Shown: in pieces, positions 8,423 through 17,462 of the stretch
Position numbering within the stretch: the stretch's first letter is position 1
Layout of the letters: each line of letters opens with the position of its first letter
NCBI GenBank assembly: GCA_943912855.1
Contig: CALTVC010000015.1
Span: 19,738 to 83,737 of the forward strand
Origin: an uncultured Flavobacterium sp.
GTDB lineage: Bacteria > Bacteroidota > Bacteroidia > Flavobacteriales > Flavobacteriaceae
Length of the DNA: 64,000 bases
Direction: 5' to 3'
Translations under genes and position numbers: made by a program
Notes under the pieces: generated by a model
The model's database searches: none
What the model was told of the DNA's origin: nothing
What the model saw: only the letters and a program-made list of their open reading frames with translations

Positions 8423-9553
8423 ATGAAAAATATACTCTTTATACATCAGTCGGCAGAGCTGTACGGGTCAGATAAAACCTTGCTGGTATTCCTTTCCAGG
8501 CTAAACAGGCAGGAATTTTTCCCGTTAGTAGTACTTCCGTTTGAAGGTCCGCTTAAAACCGAACTGGAAAAACTGAACATACAGGTAGAGATTATGCCGG
8601 TGCTTAAAGTGTACCGAAAAATGTTTACTCCGGCTAACCTGTTGGCGTTTTTTACCAGCTATCGAAAATCAGTAAAGGCATTAGATGTACTGAATGCTGA
8701 GTATAAATTCGACCTTGTGTACTCTAATACCCTTGCGGTGTTGCTGGGTATGGTATATGCCAAAAAGCGTAAAATTAGACATGTGTGGCACGTACACGAA
8801 ATTATAACCACTCCTAAACCGGTAGCTGATTTTTTTGCGAAAGCATTAAAACGAAATGCCGATGTGGTACTGTGTAATTCTTATGCTACCCAGGACAACC
8901 TTACAATTCGCGTTAACGGGCTTGAGCCAAAATGCGTAGTAGTGCATAATGGTCTTGATGTAGAGCGAAAAAACGATACTGATTATGTACCTTTGCCGGG
9001 CTATGAAAAAACCGATGTGGTAGTAACACTACTGGGGCGCATAGGTTGGTTTAAAGGGCACAAATGGTTGTTGCAGGCATATATAGAATACCTGAAAGAC
9101 AGTGGTATAAAGCTTATTTTTGCGGGCTCTCCGGTACCGGGACAGGAAAGCTACCAGCACGATCTGGAAGAAATCATTGTAACTAACGGTTTGCAAGATA
9201 AGGTAACGATATTACCTTTTACAAAAGTGCTTCAGCCTATATGGGATGTAACCACTATAGCTGTAGTACCTTCTACAGAACCGGAACCGTTTGGGTTAGT
9301 AGCCATAGAAGCCATGCTGGAAAAGAAACCCGTAGTAGCAAGTAACCACGGAGGGCTGAAAGAAATAGTGATTAATGACGAAACAGGATTCCTTATAGAA
9401 CCACACAACAGTAAAGCCCTTGCTGATGCTCTGTTACAACTTGCTCAGGACGCAACCCTGAGAGAAAAGTTTGCCAAAAAAGGGTACGAGCGTGCTACTG
9501 GCGTATTTACGCTTGATAATTATGTTGAAGGGATAGCCAATGTGTTGAGGTAA
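8423..9553 (+). CDS. GT-B glycosyltransferase (family 4)
   Basis: 376 residues with the two Rossmann domains of GT4 enzymes. The N-terminal part has ILFIHQSAELYGSDKTLLVFL (acceptor side); the C-terminal part has VVTLLGRIGWFKGHKWLLQA and EPFGLVAIEAMLEKKPVVAS. That is the E-x7-E type nucleotide-sugar site, followed by the GG-x-x-E loop (HGGLKEIV). Cytosolic enzyme building the lipid-linked repeat unit; the sugar is not predictable. It starts 8 nt after the upstream stop. Confidence 0.82.
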   Translation: MKNILFIHQSAELYGSDKTLLVFLSRLNRQEFFPLVVLPFEGPLKTELEKLNIQVEIMPVLKVYRKMFTPANLLAFFTSYRKSVKALDVLNAEYKFDLVYSNTLAVLLGMVYAKKRKIRHVWHVHEIITTPKPVADFFAKALKRNADVVLCNSYATQDNLTIRVNGLEPKCVVVHNGLDVERKNDTDYVPLPGYEKTDVVVTLLGRIGWFKGHKWLLQAYIEYLKDSGIKLIFAGSPVPGQESYQHDLEEIIVTNGLQDKVTILPFTKVLQPIWDVTTIAVVPSTEPEPFGLVAIEAMLEKKPVVASNHGGLKEIVINDETGFLIEPHNSKALADALLQLAQDATLREKFAKKGYERATGVFTLDNYVEGIANVLR

Positions 9554-9607
9554 ACAAACTTTAACATAGCTTATACATACAATAAAAACCAAAGAACTGA
9601 AAAAACA

Positions 9608-9615
9608 TATATTTG
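9608..9615 (+). promoter_or_regulatory. -7 box TATATTTG before the second glycosyltransferase
   Basis: Exact TAnnTTTG 12 nt before ATG 9628. It suggests that an internal promoter splits the polysaccharide cluster. Confidence 0.5.
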
Positions 9616-9627
9616 CATTTTACAAAG

Positions 9628-10740
9628 ATGAAAATAGCAATAGTAGGAACCAGGGGAATACCCAACCATTATAGTGGCTTTGAGCAGTTTGCCGAATATT
9701 TTTCGGTATACCTGGCAGAAAAAGGCCACGACGTATACGTTTATAATTCGCACAATCATCAATATCAGGAACCTGAGTTCAAAGGTGTGAAGCTTCTGCA
9801 CAGGCATGACCCTGAGTACAAGTACGGAACCTTTGGGCAGTTTATATACGATTACAACTGTATTAAAGATTCGCGCAAGCATAATTTTGATGTGATACTG
9901 CAACTTGGATATACCAGTAATTCGGTGTGGTTCTTTATGTTGCCAAAAAAACCGGTTATCATTACCAATATGGACGGGCTGGAGTGGAAGCGTTCCAAAT
10001 ATTCTAAACCCGTACAGCAGTTCCTTAAGTTTGCCGAAAGGCTTGCTGCGGTAAGCAGTGATTTCCTGGTTGCCGACTCGCTGGGCATACAGTCGTTCCT
10101 TAAAAAGAAATACAACAAAGACAGCCGATACATACCGTATGGTGCGCACCCATTTGATACGCCCGATGACAGCATACTGAAAGAATATGGTGTAGAAAAG
10201 GGTAAATACCACATGATTATTGCCCGATTTGAACCGGAAAACAACATAGAAATGGTGCTGGATGGTTTGGTGCTTTCAGGCTTAAAAACCACCATACTGG
10301 TTGTGGGTAACCACACTACCAAACACGGTGAGCATCTTAAGGCAAAATTTAAAGATTACGACCATATCCGTTTTACGGGAGGTATTTTTAATATAGGATT
10401 TTTAAATAACCTGCGTTATTACTCAGATCTTTACTTCCACGGTCATTCGGTAGGAGGAACTAATCCTTCGTTGCTGGAGGCTATGGCAAGCAGGGCATTT
10501 ATACTGGCGCACAACAACGACTTTAACCGTGGTATACTGAAAGATAACTCGTTTTATTTTTCTAACCCGGATGAGGTGGCTACGCTGCTAAAAACCCTTA
10601 AGAAGGAAGACCACCAAAATGTGGTAGAGAACAATTATAACGCTATTGTACACGATTTTAACTGGGATAAAGTTAATGGGGAATATCTACAATTTTTCGA
10701 GGAATGCCTTGCTGAAAAGAATAGGCTTAGCGCCGGGTAA
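9628..10740 (+). CDS. glycosyltransferase with DUF1972-type N-terminal domain
   Basis: 370 residues from ATG 9628. The opening MKIAIVGTRGIPNHYSGFEQ with FAEYFSVYLAEKGHDVYVY is the signature of the DUF1972 N-terminal domain, found on putative rhamnosyltransferases (Cps2T/RfbF-like). The C-terminal half has a GT4-like nucleotide-sugar part: IARFEPENNIEMVLDGL and GGTNPSLLEAMASRAFILAHNN. The sugar is inferred only loosely (often a deoxyhexose added early in assembly). The 3' end overlaps the next gene by 65 nt. Confidence 0.78.
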   Translation: MKIAIVGTRGIPNHYSGFEQFAEYFSVYLAEKGHDVYVYNSHNHQYQEPEFKGVKLLHRHDPEYKYGTFGQFIYDYNCIKDSRKHNFDVILQLGYTSNSVWFFMLPKKPVIITNMDGLEWKRSKYSKPVQQFLKFAERLAAVSSDFLVADSLGIQSFLKKKYNKDSRYIPYGAHPFDTPDDSILKEYGVEKGKYHMIIARFEPENNIEMVLDGLVLSGLKTTILVVGNHTTKHGEHLKAKFKDYDHIRFTGGIFNIGFLNNLRYYSDLYFHGHSVGGTNPSLLEAMASRAFILAHNNDFNRGILKDNSFYFSNPDEVATLLKTLKKEDHQNVVENNYNAIVHDFNWDKVNGEYLQFFEECLAEKNRLSAG

Positions 10741-12001
10741 ACGGCTCCTTATATTTCTTATATCCATTACAGTGCTTACCATACCCATGGGGTATGCGTA
10801 TAACAGCGTAGCTGTAATATTGTTTGTGGTATGTTCGCTACTTTCGGCGCGCAAGCAGGATTTTTCTATAAAGCTGTCTACCGCTTTGCCGTTAGCGTTG
10901 TTTTTACTCATGGTGCTTTCGGCATCATGGTCTATAAATGCTAAAGAATCGGTAAAGGCACTGGGTAAAGAGGCTTCACTGTTTTTTATCCCACTGGCGT
11001 TTATGGTAAATCCACAGCTAAACAGGCGTAGTGTAGATGCAATACTGAAAAACTACAGTTTGGGTATGTGTGCCGTAGGTGTTTTTCTTGTTATAAGGGC
11101 GTTTTTCAGATTTATGGATACCCATAATTTTGATGTGTTCTTTTACCACGAACTTTCTACGATGGATCTTAACGCCATTTATCTTTCGGCATTGTTTTCA
11201 TTGGCATTCATTGTCTTTTTGGCAAAAGAAACCAAAACCTTCTGGGGTTATTGTGCCATGGGTTTCCTTATGTTACTGATCATACTGTTGTCTTCAAAAA
11301 ACCTGATTATCATAAATGTACTGCTCATAATATTGTATTATGTAGTGTTTTCGGGTTTCTCTACTAAGATTAAAATAACATCGGCGGTAAGTCTTGTAGG
11401 CGCTTTTGTGGTATTGGGCTTTTACAGCAAAATCCATGAGAGGTTACTCCACGAAATACAAACCGATAACAGCGGACAGGATGCATTCCACCACGTAACG
11501 CTTAAGGAAGCTGCTACAAGGCAAACGTTTGACCAGAATTGTTACTTTAACGGTACGGCATTCAGGGTATACCAGGCGCGTATTTTTACCGAAATGTTCA
11601 GTGAAGACCCTGTGTTTTTTACAGGTTATGGGCTTAGTGGCAGTAAACTGAAGATTGAGGCCAAGGCAGATGAACATAACCTTTATGAAGGCGATGGTAG
11701 CAAGATACCGTATAAGAAGATGAATTTTCATAACCAATACATAGAGGCGTTTGCCGATTTAGGTGTATTTGGGTTTATCATAGTAGTGGCTATGCTGTTC
11801 TTAAATTTGAAAAACGGCATAAAAAACAAATATTTTATACAGATTGCTTTTGCAACGTTAATGATAAGCGTATTTTTGACCGAGTCATTTTTATGGAGGC
11901 AAAGGGGAGTGGTGTTCTTTACACTGTTCTACTGCCTGTTTAATGAGATGCAACCATGGGCTAAAAAGCTTCAGGCAGATACAGTACAGCCTGTGGCATA
12001 A
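10676..12001 (+). CDS. O-antigen ligase/polymerase family membrane protein
   Basis: 441 residues from ATG 10676, inside the end of the previous gene. About 10-12 helices, including a pair around LLIFLISITVLTIPMGYAYNSVAVILFVV and YCAMGFLMLLIILLSSKNLIIINVLLIILYYVVF. A large external loop follows (about 265-365) with FFTGYGLSGSK and NFHNQYIEAFADLGVFGFII, the conserved 'HN.yle...d.G..G' pattern of the Wzy_C/WaaL domain. It joins finished glycan to a lipid carrier or polymerises repeats. A long overlap suggests translational coupling; a later start cannot be excluded. Confidence 0.72.
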   Translation: MGNIYNFSRNALLKRIGLAPGKRLLIFLISITVLTIPMGYAYNSVAVILFVVCSLLSARKQDFSIKLSTALPLALFLLMVLSASWSINAKESVKALGKEASLFFIPLAFMVNPQLNRRSVDAILKNYSLGMCAVGVFLVIRAFFRFMDTHNFDVFFYHELSTMDLNAIYLSALFSLAFIVFLAKETKTFWGYCAMGFLMLLIILLSSKNLIIINVLLIILYYVVFSGFSTKIKITSAVSLVGAFVVLGFYSKIHERLLHEIQTDNSGQDAFHHVTLKEAATRQTFDQNCYFNGTAFRVYQARIFTEMFSEDPVFFTGYGLSGSKLKIEAKADEHNLYEGDGSKIPYKKMNFHNQYIEAFADLGVFGFIIVVAMLFLNLKNGIKNKYFIQIAFATLMISVFLTESFLWRQRGVVFFTLFYCLFNEMQPWAKKLQADTVQPVA

Positions 12002-12058
12002 AAGGCACAAAACCAATCGTGGTTGTTTAATACAAATTTTTGAGAATACTATACCGGC

Positions 12059-13423
12059 ATGGGCGAGACCGCGAAACAGGGGCTTTCAAAATATATAAGA
12101 CTGATTAATATAAGTTACGACCTTATGGTTATTAACCTTATATTCCCGTTTGTGTTTGTGGGGCAAAACCTTAACAACTCACATTTTGGTTTGTATATAA
12201 ATGCTTGTTGGGGTGCCATAGCCTATTTTTCGGGTTTTTATGAGGTATACCGCTATACCGGAATAATACGGGTAATTTCTAAGCTAATCCGTCAGTCAGT
12301 GCTTTTCCTGCTGGTTACGGTAGCGTACTTTCCGGTTGCCAAGCATACGATTTTTAATGGCGAAACCACAGCCGTATATCTGGCATCGTCATTAACAGCA
12401 ATAACTGTTTTTAAAATCGCGCTGTTCTATTACCTTAAAAAATACCGAATAGCTACAGGTAGCAATTACCGAAATGTAATTATTATAGGGCATAGTGAGC
12501 AAGCAGTAAAGCTTAAAGAATTCTTTGGTACAATGCCGGAGTACGGTTATCAGTTCAAGGGCTTTTTCTCGGATAAGAACCAGCCTGAGGTCATTGGTAA
12601 AATTGCCGATATTAAAACCTTTGTAGCTGCTAATGCCATAGACGAAATATACTGCTCGCTACACGAACTTACCGAAAAGCAACTAAAAAATATGGTAGCG
12701 TTTGCAGATGATAATTGCATCAGCATAAAGTTTGTGCCAGATGCCAAGGACATCTTTTCAAAGAACCTACGTATAGACCATTACGAAATGTTCCCGGTGC
12801 TTTCACTGCGCAAAACAGCATTGCATGAGCCTACCGCCCAAATTGTAAAACGTCTGTTTGATATAGGTTTTTCATTATTTGTAATCATATTTGTGCTTTC
12901 TTGGCTTACACCATTGTTAGGACTACTTATAAAACTGGAGTCTAAAGGACCGGTGTTCTTTTTGCAAAGCAGGCCGGGAATAGACGAAAAAGAGTTTTTC
13001 TGCTATAAGTTCCGCTCTATGCAACTTAATGAAACTACGGAAAAATCAGTAACCCGAAACGACCCAAGGGTAACCCGCATAGGTAGGTTTATTCGTAAAA
13101 CGAGTGTAGATGAACTACCGCAGTTTTTTAATGTACTTAAAGGCGACATGAGCATTGTAGGGCCACGCCCACACCTCTGGACGCAGAATACACAATACAG
13201 CATTACCATAAAAAAATACATGATGCGCCTGTATGTAAAGCCGGGTATTACCGGACTTGCACAGGTTAAAGGTTACCGTGGCGAAATCACTACCGATGAG
13301 GATATGATTAACCGCATTAAGTACGATGTATTTTACCTTGAAAACTGGTCCATGCTTCTGGACCTGAAAATCATTGTGCAAACTGTGGTAAACATTTTTA
13401 TGGGCGAGGAGAAAGCCTATTAA
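12059..13423 (+). CDS. undecaprenyl-phosphate sugar phosphotransferase (WcaJ/WbaP-like)
   Basis: Initiates glycan assembly by moving a sugar-1-phosphate from a nucleotide sugar to undecaprenyl phosphate. 454 residues: four N-terminal helices (about 15-115), a CoA-binding-like Rossmann region ([17 protein letters not shown]), then the catalytic bacterial sugar-transferase domain from about residue 262. That domain has [53 protein letters not shown] and [15 protein letters not shown], all core motifs of polyprenol phosphoglycosyltransferases. Last gene of the polysaccharide run. The sugar is commonly glucose in this family but is not proven here. Confidence 0.87.
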   Translation: MGETAKQGLSKYIRLINISYDLMVINLIFPFVFVGQNLNNSHFGLYINACWGAIAYFSGFYEVYRYTGIIRVISKLIRQSVLFLLVTVAYFPVAKHTIFNGETTAVYLASSLTAITVFKIALFYYLKKYRIATGSNYRNVIIIGHSEQAVKLKEFFGTMPEYGYQFKGFFSDKNQPEVIGKIADIKTFVAANAIDEIYCSLHELTEKQLKNMVAFADDNCISIKFVPDAKDIFSKNLRIDHYEMFPVLSLRKTALHEPTAQIVKRLFDIGFSLFVIIFVLSWLTPLLGLLIKLESKGPVFFLQSRPGIDEKEFFCYKFRSMQLNETTEKSVTRNDPRVTRIGRFIRKTSVDELPQFFNVLKGDMSIVGPRPHLWTQNTQYSITIKKYMMRLYVKPGITGLAQVKGYRGEITTDEDMINRIKYDVFYLENWSMLLDLKIIVQTVVNIFMGEEKAY

Positions 13424-13429
13424 AAATGT

Positions 13430-13437
13430 TACCTTTG
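13430..13437 (+). promoter_or_regulatory. -7 box TACCTTTG for purD
   Basis: Exact TAnnTTTG, 36 nt before the purD ATG and immediately after the preceding stop codon. Confidence 0.55.
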
Positions 13438-13472
13438 CAGTACGAACATAAACACACAATCTGCATAAACAC

Positions 13473-14744
13473 ATGAACATTTTACTACTTGGTTCAGGCG
13501 GAAGGGAACATGCCCTTGCCTGGAAAATGCTGCAAAGCCCACTGTGCGATACTCTTTTTGTAGCGCCCGGTAATGCCGGAACAGCAGGTATAGCTACTAA
13601 TCTTGCCGTAAATCCCCTTGATTTTGATGCCGTAAAAACTGCCGTGCTTACAAATAATGTAGAGCTGGTAGTTGTGGGTCCTGAAGATCCTTTGGTTAAA
13701 GGCGTGTACGACTTTTTTAAGAACGATGCAGAGTTAGCAAACGTTCCGGTTATAGGTCCGTCGCAGTATGGCGCCCAGCTGGAAGGCAGCAAGGAGTTTG
13801 CTAAAAAGTTCCTTATTAAGAATAACATCCCTACGGCTGCTTACGACAGTTTTACAAAAGAAACCGTTGAAGAAGGTTGTGCTTTCCTTGAAACCCTAAA
13901 AGCGCCTTATGTGCTTAAAGCCGATGGTCTTGCTGCGGGTAAAGGTGTACTGATATTAAATGACCTTGAAGAAGCCAAACAAGAGCTTCGTAATATGCTG
14001 GTAGATGCCAAGTTTGGCGATGCGAGTGCTAAGGTGGTTATAGAGGAATTCCTGGATGGTATAGAACTTAGTGTTTTTGTACTTACCGATGGTATTAACT
14101 ATAAGCTACTGCCTACCGCAAAAGATTACAAGCGTATAGGTGAAGGTGATACCGGACTTAACACCGGTGGTATGGGTGCTGTAAGCCCTGTTCCGTTTGC
14201 CGATGCCGAATTCATGGAGAAGATAGAAACCCGTATTGTAAAACCTACAATAGAAGGGCTAAAAGCTGAGAATATAGATTACAAAGGCTTTGTGTTCATC
14301 GGGCTTATAAAAGTAGGTAACGACCCGTTTGTAATAGAATACAATGTACGTATGGGCGACCCGGAAACCGAAGTGGTTATTCCGAGGTTAAAGAGCGACC
14401 TTGTAGAAATTTTTGTAGCTATGAGCCAACAGAAACTTGCCGATGTTGCGTTTGAAATAGACAGCCGTAGCGCTACAACCGTTATGCTGGTAAGTGGTGG
14501 TTATCCTGAAGATTATGAAAAAGGTAAAGTAATTACCGGTTTTGATGCTGTAGAAGGTTCGCTGGTATTCCATGCCGGTACTACGCTAAAAGATGGCGAA
14601 GTAGTTACCGCAGGTGGCCGTGTGATAGCCGTAACCTCGTACGATGATGACTTTAAGGAAGCCATAAAAAAATCTTATCAAAACATAGATAAACTACATT
14701 TTGATAAGATGTATTATAGAAAAGATATAGGATTTGATCTGTAA
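13473..14744 (+). CDS. purD: phosphoribosylamine-glycine ligase
   Basis: Second step of de novo purine synthesis: phosphoribosylamine + glycine + ATP gives GAR. 423 residues, the normal length. N-terminal MNILLLGSGGREHALAWKM with VAPGNAGTAG, then the ATP-grasp part (FLIKNNIPTA, PYVLKADGLAAGKGVLI, VIEEFLDGIELSVFVLTDG, GLNTGGMGAVSPVPF, EYNVRMGDPETEVV). All key motifs are present. It follows the sugar-phosphate transferase and precedes convergent and divergent flavobacterial genes that commonly surround purD in this group (recalled context). Confidence 0.95.
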   Translation: MNILLLGSGGREHALAWKMLQSPLCDTLFVAPGNAGTAGIATNLAVNPLDFDAVKTAVLTNNVELVVVGPEDPLVKGVYDFFKNDAELANVPVIGPSQYGAQLEGSKEFAKKFLIKNNIPTAAYDSFTKETVEEGCAFLETLKAPYVLKADGLAAGKGVLILNDLEEAKQELRNMLVDAKFGDASAKVVIEEFLDGIELSVFVLTDGINYKLLPTAKDYKRIGEGDTGLNTGGMGAVSPVPFADAEFMEKIETRIVKPTIEGLKAENIDYKGFVFIGLIKVGNDPFVIEYNVRMGDPETEVVIPRLKSDLVEIFVAMSQQKLADVAFEIDSRSATTVMLVSGGYPEDYEKGKVITGFDAVEGSLVFHAGTTLKDGEVVTAGGRVIAVTSYDDDFKEAIKKSYQNIDKLHFDKMYYRKDIGFDL

Positions 14745-14747
14745 GGA

Positions 14748-14978
14748 TTAGCCCAGGAATGAGTGAGCTGTAGTGTCCTGATCGTCGTCGTTATTATCTT
14801 TAAATATCTGAAGTTGTTTTAGCCAGTAAACAAAAGCGCCACAGCAAATAAGGATAAATACCCAGGTAATGATGTTAGCAGTCCACCAGTTTTGTAGCTC
14901 TAGCCTGCGGAAGAAATCAAGAGGCAGGAAAAGGATGTCGGTAAAAAGATATCCAAGGCCGTCAAAAAATGCTTTCAT
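14748..14978 (-). CDS. small membrane protein (DUF6341-like)
   Basis: 76 residues, antisense to and 3 nt after the purD stop. Start ATG 14978. One strong central helix (NIITWVFILICCGAFVYWL) and an amphipathic N-terminal part (FFDGLGYLFTDILFLPLDFFRRLE). The C-terminal tail is acidic (KDNNDDDQDTTAHS). I recall this type of protein sitting beside DUF6427 and upp in Flavobacteriia and label it DUF6341-like from memory. Function unknown. Confidence 0.6.
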   Translation of the reverse strand: MKAFFDGLGYLFTDILFLPLDFFRRLELQNWWTANIITWVFILICCGAFVYWLKQLQIFKDNNDDDQDTTAHSFLG

Positions 14979-15026
14979 TTTTTAGTAAGTATTATATTAA
15001 TAGTCACAAAAGTATAAAATAATAGT

Positions 15027-15956
15027 ATGCTGGCAAGTATTTTTAGTGAAACAAGACCCATAAATTACGTTTTATTAGGCGTAACCCTTGTTTTATTTTA
15101 CGGGCTGTATGCCTCAGCCGATTTAAGCTGGCTAAACACGCCCATTGCCATAGGGCAAAAGGCAGGTTTGCTACTGTTGCTGTGCGCTTCGGTATTATTA
15201 GTGGGGTTTGTTACCCTGCGAAATTCCCTGAGCAAGGCAAACAGCTATGCCGTAATACTTTTTATATTATTTCTTGTACTGTTTCCTACTACTTTGGCCA
15301 ACGGGAAAATCATTGTAGCCAACTTTTTCCTGCTTCTTGCACTTCGTCGCCTGATATCCTTGCAGTCGCTTGTATCGCCCAAGGAAAAAATATTCGATGC
15401 TACCTTCTGGATACTTGCGGCATCGGTATTTCATTTCTGGTGTATCATTTACCTTGTTATGGTATTTGTATCGATTGTATTTCACGTAGCGCGCGATTAC
15501 CGTAACTGGATTATACCTTTTATAGCACTATTGGCAGTAACCATCATCTATATAATGGTGGGGCTTATGATAGGGCAGGACTTGTTTGACCACCTTCTGG
15601 ATGACATGGTACCCGGTTTTGATTTTACCTATTTCGAGAACATTTACCAAAACATAGCGTTGTCGCTTTTTGCGCCGATAGTGGCATTGTTCCTGTTGCC
15701 GTATATATCGTCTATAAGTAGTAAACCGCTGAACCTGCAAGCAAGCCACAAAAAAGTACTTTACGCGTTTTTAATAGGTGTGGGTATTTATATATTAAGT
15801 AACAATAAAAACAACAGTTTGCTTATGTTCACCTTTGCGCCACTGGCTATAATGGGAGCAAACTTTATGGAAGCCCAAAAAAGCGACTGGACCCGCGAAG
15901 CCATAGTATGCAGCATAGCGGTGGTAGCGTTTTTTATCTTCTTTGCGCAGTTGTAA
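15027..15956 (+). CDS. multi-pass membrane protein (DUF6427-like)
   Basis: 309 residues with about eight helices. It begins MLASIFSETRPINYVLLGVT and contains short charged loops (RRLISLQSLVSPKEKIFD). The family is known to me only as a conserved flavobacterial protein next to upp and the small protein at 14748. It resembles the multi-pass architecture of polysaccharide or lipid transport proteins, but no catalytic motif is visible. Divergent from the small gene, with 48 bp between their starts. Confidence 0.65.
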   Translation: MLASIFSETRPINYVLLGVTLVLFYGLYASADLSWLNTPIAIGQKAGLLLLLCASVLLVGFVTLRNSLSKANSYAVILFILFLVLFPTTLANGKIIVANFFLLLALRRLISLQSLVSPKEKIFDATFWILAASVFHFWCIIYLVMVFVSIVFHVARDYRNWIIPFIALLAVTIIYIMVGLMIGQDLFDHLLDDMVPGFDFTYFENIYQNIALSLFAPIVALFLLPYISSISSKPLNLQASHKKVLYAFLIGVGIYILSNNKNNSLLMFTFAPLAIMGANFMEAQKSDWTREAIVCSIAVVAFFIFFAQL

Positions 15957-15972
15957 AAACTAAGACATAAAA

Positions 15973-16004
15973 ACAAAACGGGACGCAAAAGCGTCCCGTT
16001 TTGT
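15973..16004. terminator. bidirectional terminator between convergent genes
   Basis: 14-bp perfect arms (ACAAAACGGGACGC / GCGTCCCGTTTTGT) with an AAAA loop, flanked by A and T runs. It serves the DUF6427-like gene and the convergent upp. Confidence 0.85.
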
Positions 16005-16010
16005 TTTATA

Positions 16011-16664
16011 TTAAAGCTTCACGCCATACGCTAAATCCCCGGCATCGCCAAGTCCCGGAACTATGTATTTCTTTTCGTTCAGGTGGCTGTCTACGTCGGC
16101 TATCCATAGATGGAAATTGTCAGGAAGGTTCTTTTGCAGGAAATCTATCCCCTCCGGGGCGGCAATAGCTACGGCTATGTGCACCGTGGCAGGTGTTTCG
16201 TTTTCCAGGAGCTTCAGGCAGGCGGCCTGCAGGCTGAGCCCGGTGGCCAGCATTGGGTCGGCAATGATAACCGTTTTATCTTTTAAAGAAGGAGCAGCTT
16301 TATATTCGGTAACAATGTCAAAGTAATCGTCGTTGTTCGGGTGGTGACGGTAGGCTGAGATGAAACCGTTCTCGGCATCATCAAAAAATGAAATAAAACC
16401 TTCGTGTAATGCTAGTCCGGCACGTAATACCGATGTTACCACTATGCCGTGTTTTATTTTTTGCGTAGCTTTGGTACCCAGTGGGGTAGTTATTTCAGTA
16501 GCTTCGTATTCTAATGATTTACTCAACTCAAGTGCCATGATTTCGCCTATGCGATGGATGTTTTTACGGAAACGCATGCTGTCTTTCTGTACGGAAACAT
16601 CGCGCAACTGAGATAGGAAATGGTTTAAAATACTATTGTTTTCTGATAAAATATGAACCTGCAT
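16011..16664 (-). CDS. upp: uracil phosphoribosyltransferase
   Basis: Pyrimidine salvage: uracil + PRPP gives UMP. 217 residues. The PRPP-binding loop VIIADPMLATGLSLQAA is at about 126-142, and the C-terminal uracil-binding signature PGLGDAGDLAYGVKL closes the protein. VVTSVLRAGLALHEGF is the conserved central block. The normal length for bacterial UPRTs is about 208-215. It is convergent with the DUF6427-like gene and divergent from the DUF4254 gene. Confidence 0.94.
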   Translation of the reverse strand: MQVHILSENNSILNHFLSQLRDVSVQKDSMRFRKNIHRIGEIMALELSKSLEYEATEITTPLGTKATQKIKHGIVVTSVLRAGLALHEGFISFFDDAENGFISAYRHHPNNDDYFDIVTEYKAAPSLKDKTVIIADPMLATGLSLQAACLKLLENETPATVHIAVAIAAPEGIDFLQKNLPDNFHLWIADVDSHLNEKKYIVPGLGDAGDLAYGVKL

Positions 16665-16706
16665 TTTGCGAAAAAATTTGTATTGGCGTTATAAAAGTAT
16701 TAAAAC

Positions 16707-16714
16707 TATATTTG
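16707..16714 (+). promoter_or_regulatory. -7 box TATATTTG for the DUF4254 gene
   Basis: Exact match 16 nt before ATG 16731, in the short divergent region shared with upp. Confidence 0.55.
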
Positions 16715-16730
16715 TAAAAAAATAAAAAGT

Positions 16731-17336
16731 ATGTTTTCAGGCATTGCATTCCCAATTTTCGAGCAGAGTATTAAAGACTACCATTTATATGATAGCGTAG
16801 ACCAGCCGATTAACAACCCTTTTGCCAAGGACCAGATAGAGCACCTTTTGTATGCTAAAAACTGGGTAGATACCGTACAGTGGCATTACGAAGACATAGT
16901 ACGCGACCCGAACATTGACCCTGTTGCCGCTCTTGATCTTAAACGTAAGATAGACGCCAGCAACCAGGTGCGTACAGATATGGTAGAGTACATAGATAGC
17001 TATTTCCTGGATAAGTATAAAGACATTCAGCCTAAGGCTACTGCAAAGATAAACTCTGAAAGCCCTGCTTGGGCCATAGACCGCCTTTCTATCCTTGCGC
17101 TTAAAATTTACCACATGGCAGAGGAGGCTAACCGCCCTGATGCTTCGCCTGAGCATAAAGCAAAATGCCAGGAGAAATTAAACGTGCTTTTAGAGCAGAA
17201 AAAAGACCTTAGCACCGCTATAGACGACCTGCTTGCTGATATACAAAGTGGCGATAAGTACATGAAAGTGTACAAGCAGATGAAAATGTACAACGACGAG
17301 GAGCTAAACCCTGTGTTGTACCAAAACAAGAAATAA
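16731..17336 (+). CDS. DUF4254 domain protein
   Basis: 201 residues, largely helical and soluble. The block LLYAKNWVDTVQWHYEDIVRDPNIDP followed by ALDLKRKIDASNQVRTDMVEYID is what I associate with DUF4254, a family found next to heptosyltransferase-like genes in Bacteroidota. Here too a GT9 gene follows on the same strand after a terminator-like hairpin. Function unknown; a role in cell-envelope sugar metabolism is only suggested by the neighbour. Confidence 0.75.
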   Translation: MFSGIAFPIFEQSIKDYHLYDSVDQPINNPFAKDQIEHLLYAKNWVDTVQWHYEDIVRDPNIDPVAALDLKRKIDASNQVRTDMVEYIDSYFLDKYKDIQPKATAKINSESPAWAIDRLSILALKIYHMAEEANRPDASPEHKAKCQEKLNVLLEQKKDLSTAIDDLLADIQSGDKYMKVYKQMKMYNDEELNPVLYQNKK

Positions 17337-17353
17337 AACAATTACAAATACCG

Positions 17354-17388
17354 AAAGCCTTCCTGCTCCATTATCCGGGGAGGCTTTT
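17354..17388 (+). terminator. terminator after the DUF4254 gene
   Basis: Imperfect 11-bp stem starting AAAGCCTTCC and returning GGGAGGCTTT (two or three G-T pairs), followed by a T-rich stretch. Confidence 0.55.
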
Positions 17389-17462
17389 ACCCTTTTTGTG
17401 CATTATCCCAGACCTGTACAGTAAGGAGCAACAACCAAAACCAAAAAATCGACAAATGACCT

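Noticed and set aside
13115..13828. 237-codon minus-strand frame
   Set aside because: Spans the end of the sugar-phosphate transferase and the start of purD, both certain genes.
13473..14744. Purine riboswitch ahead of purD
   Set aside because: The leader is only 36 nt after the -7 box and cannot hold the aptamer.
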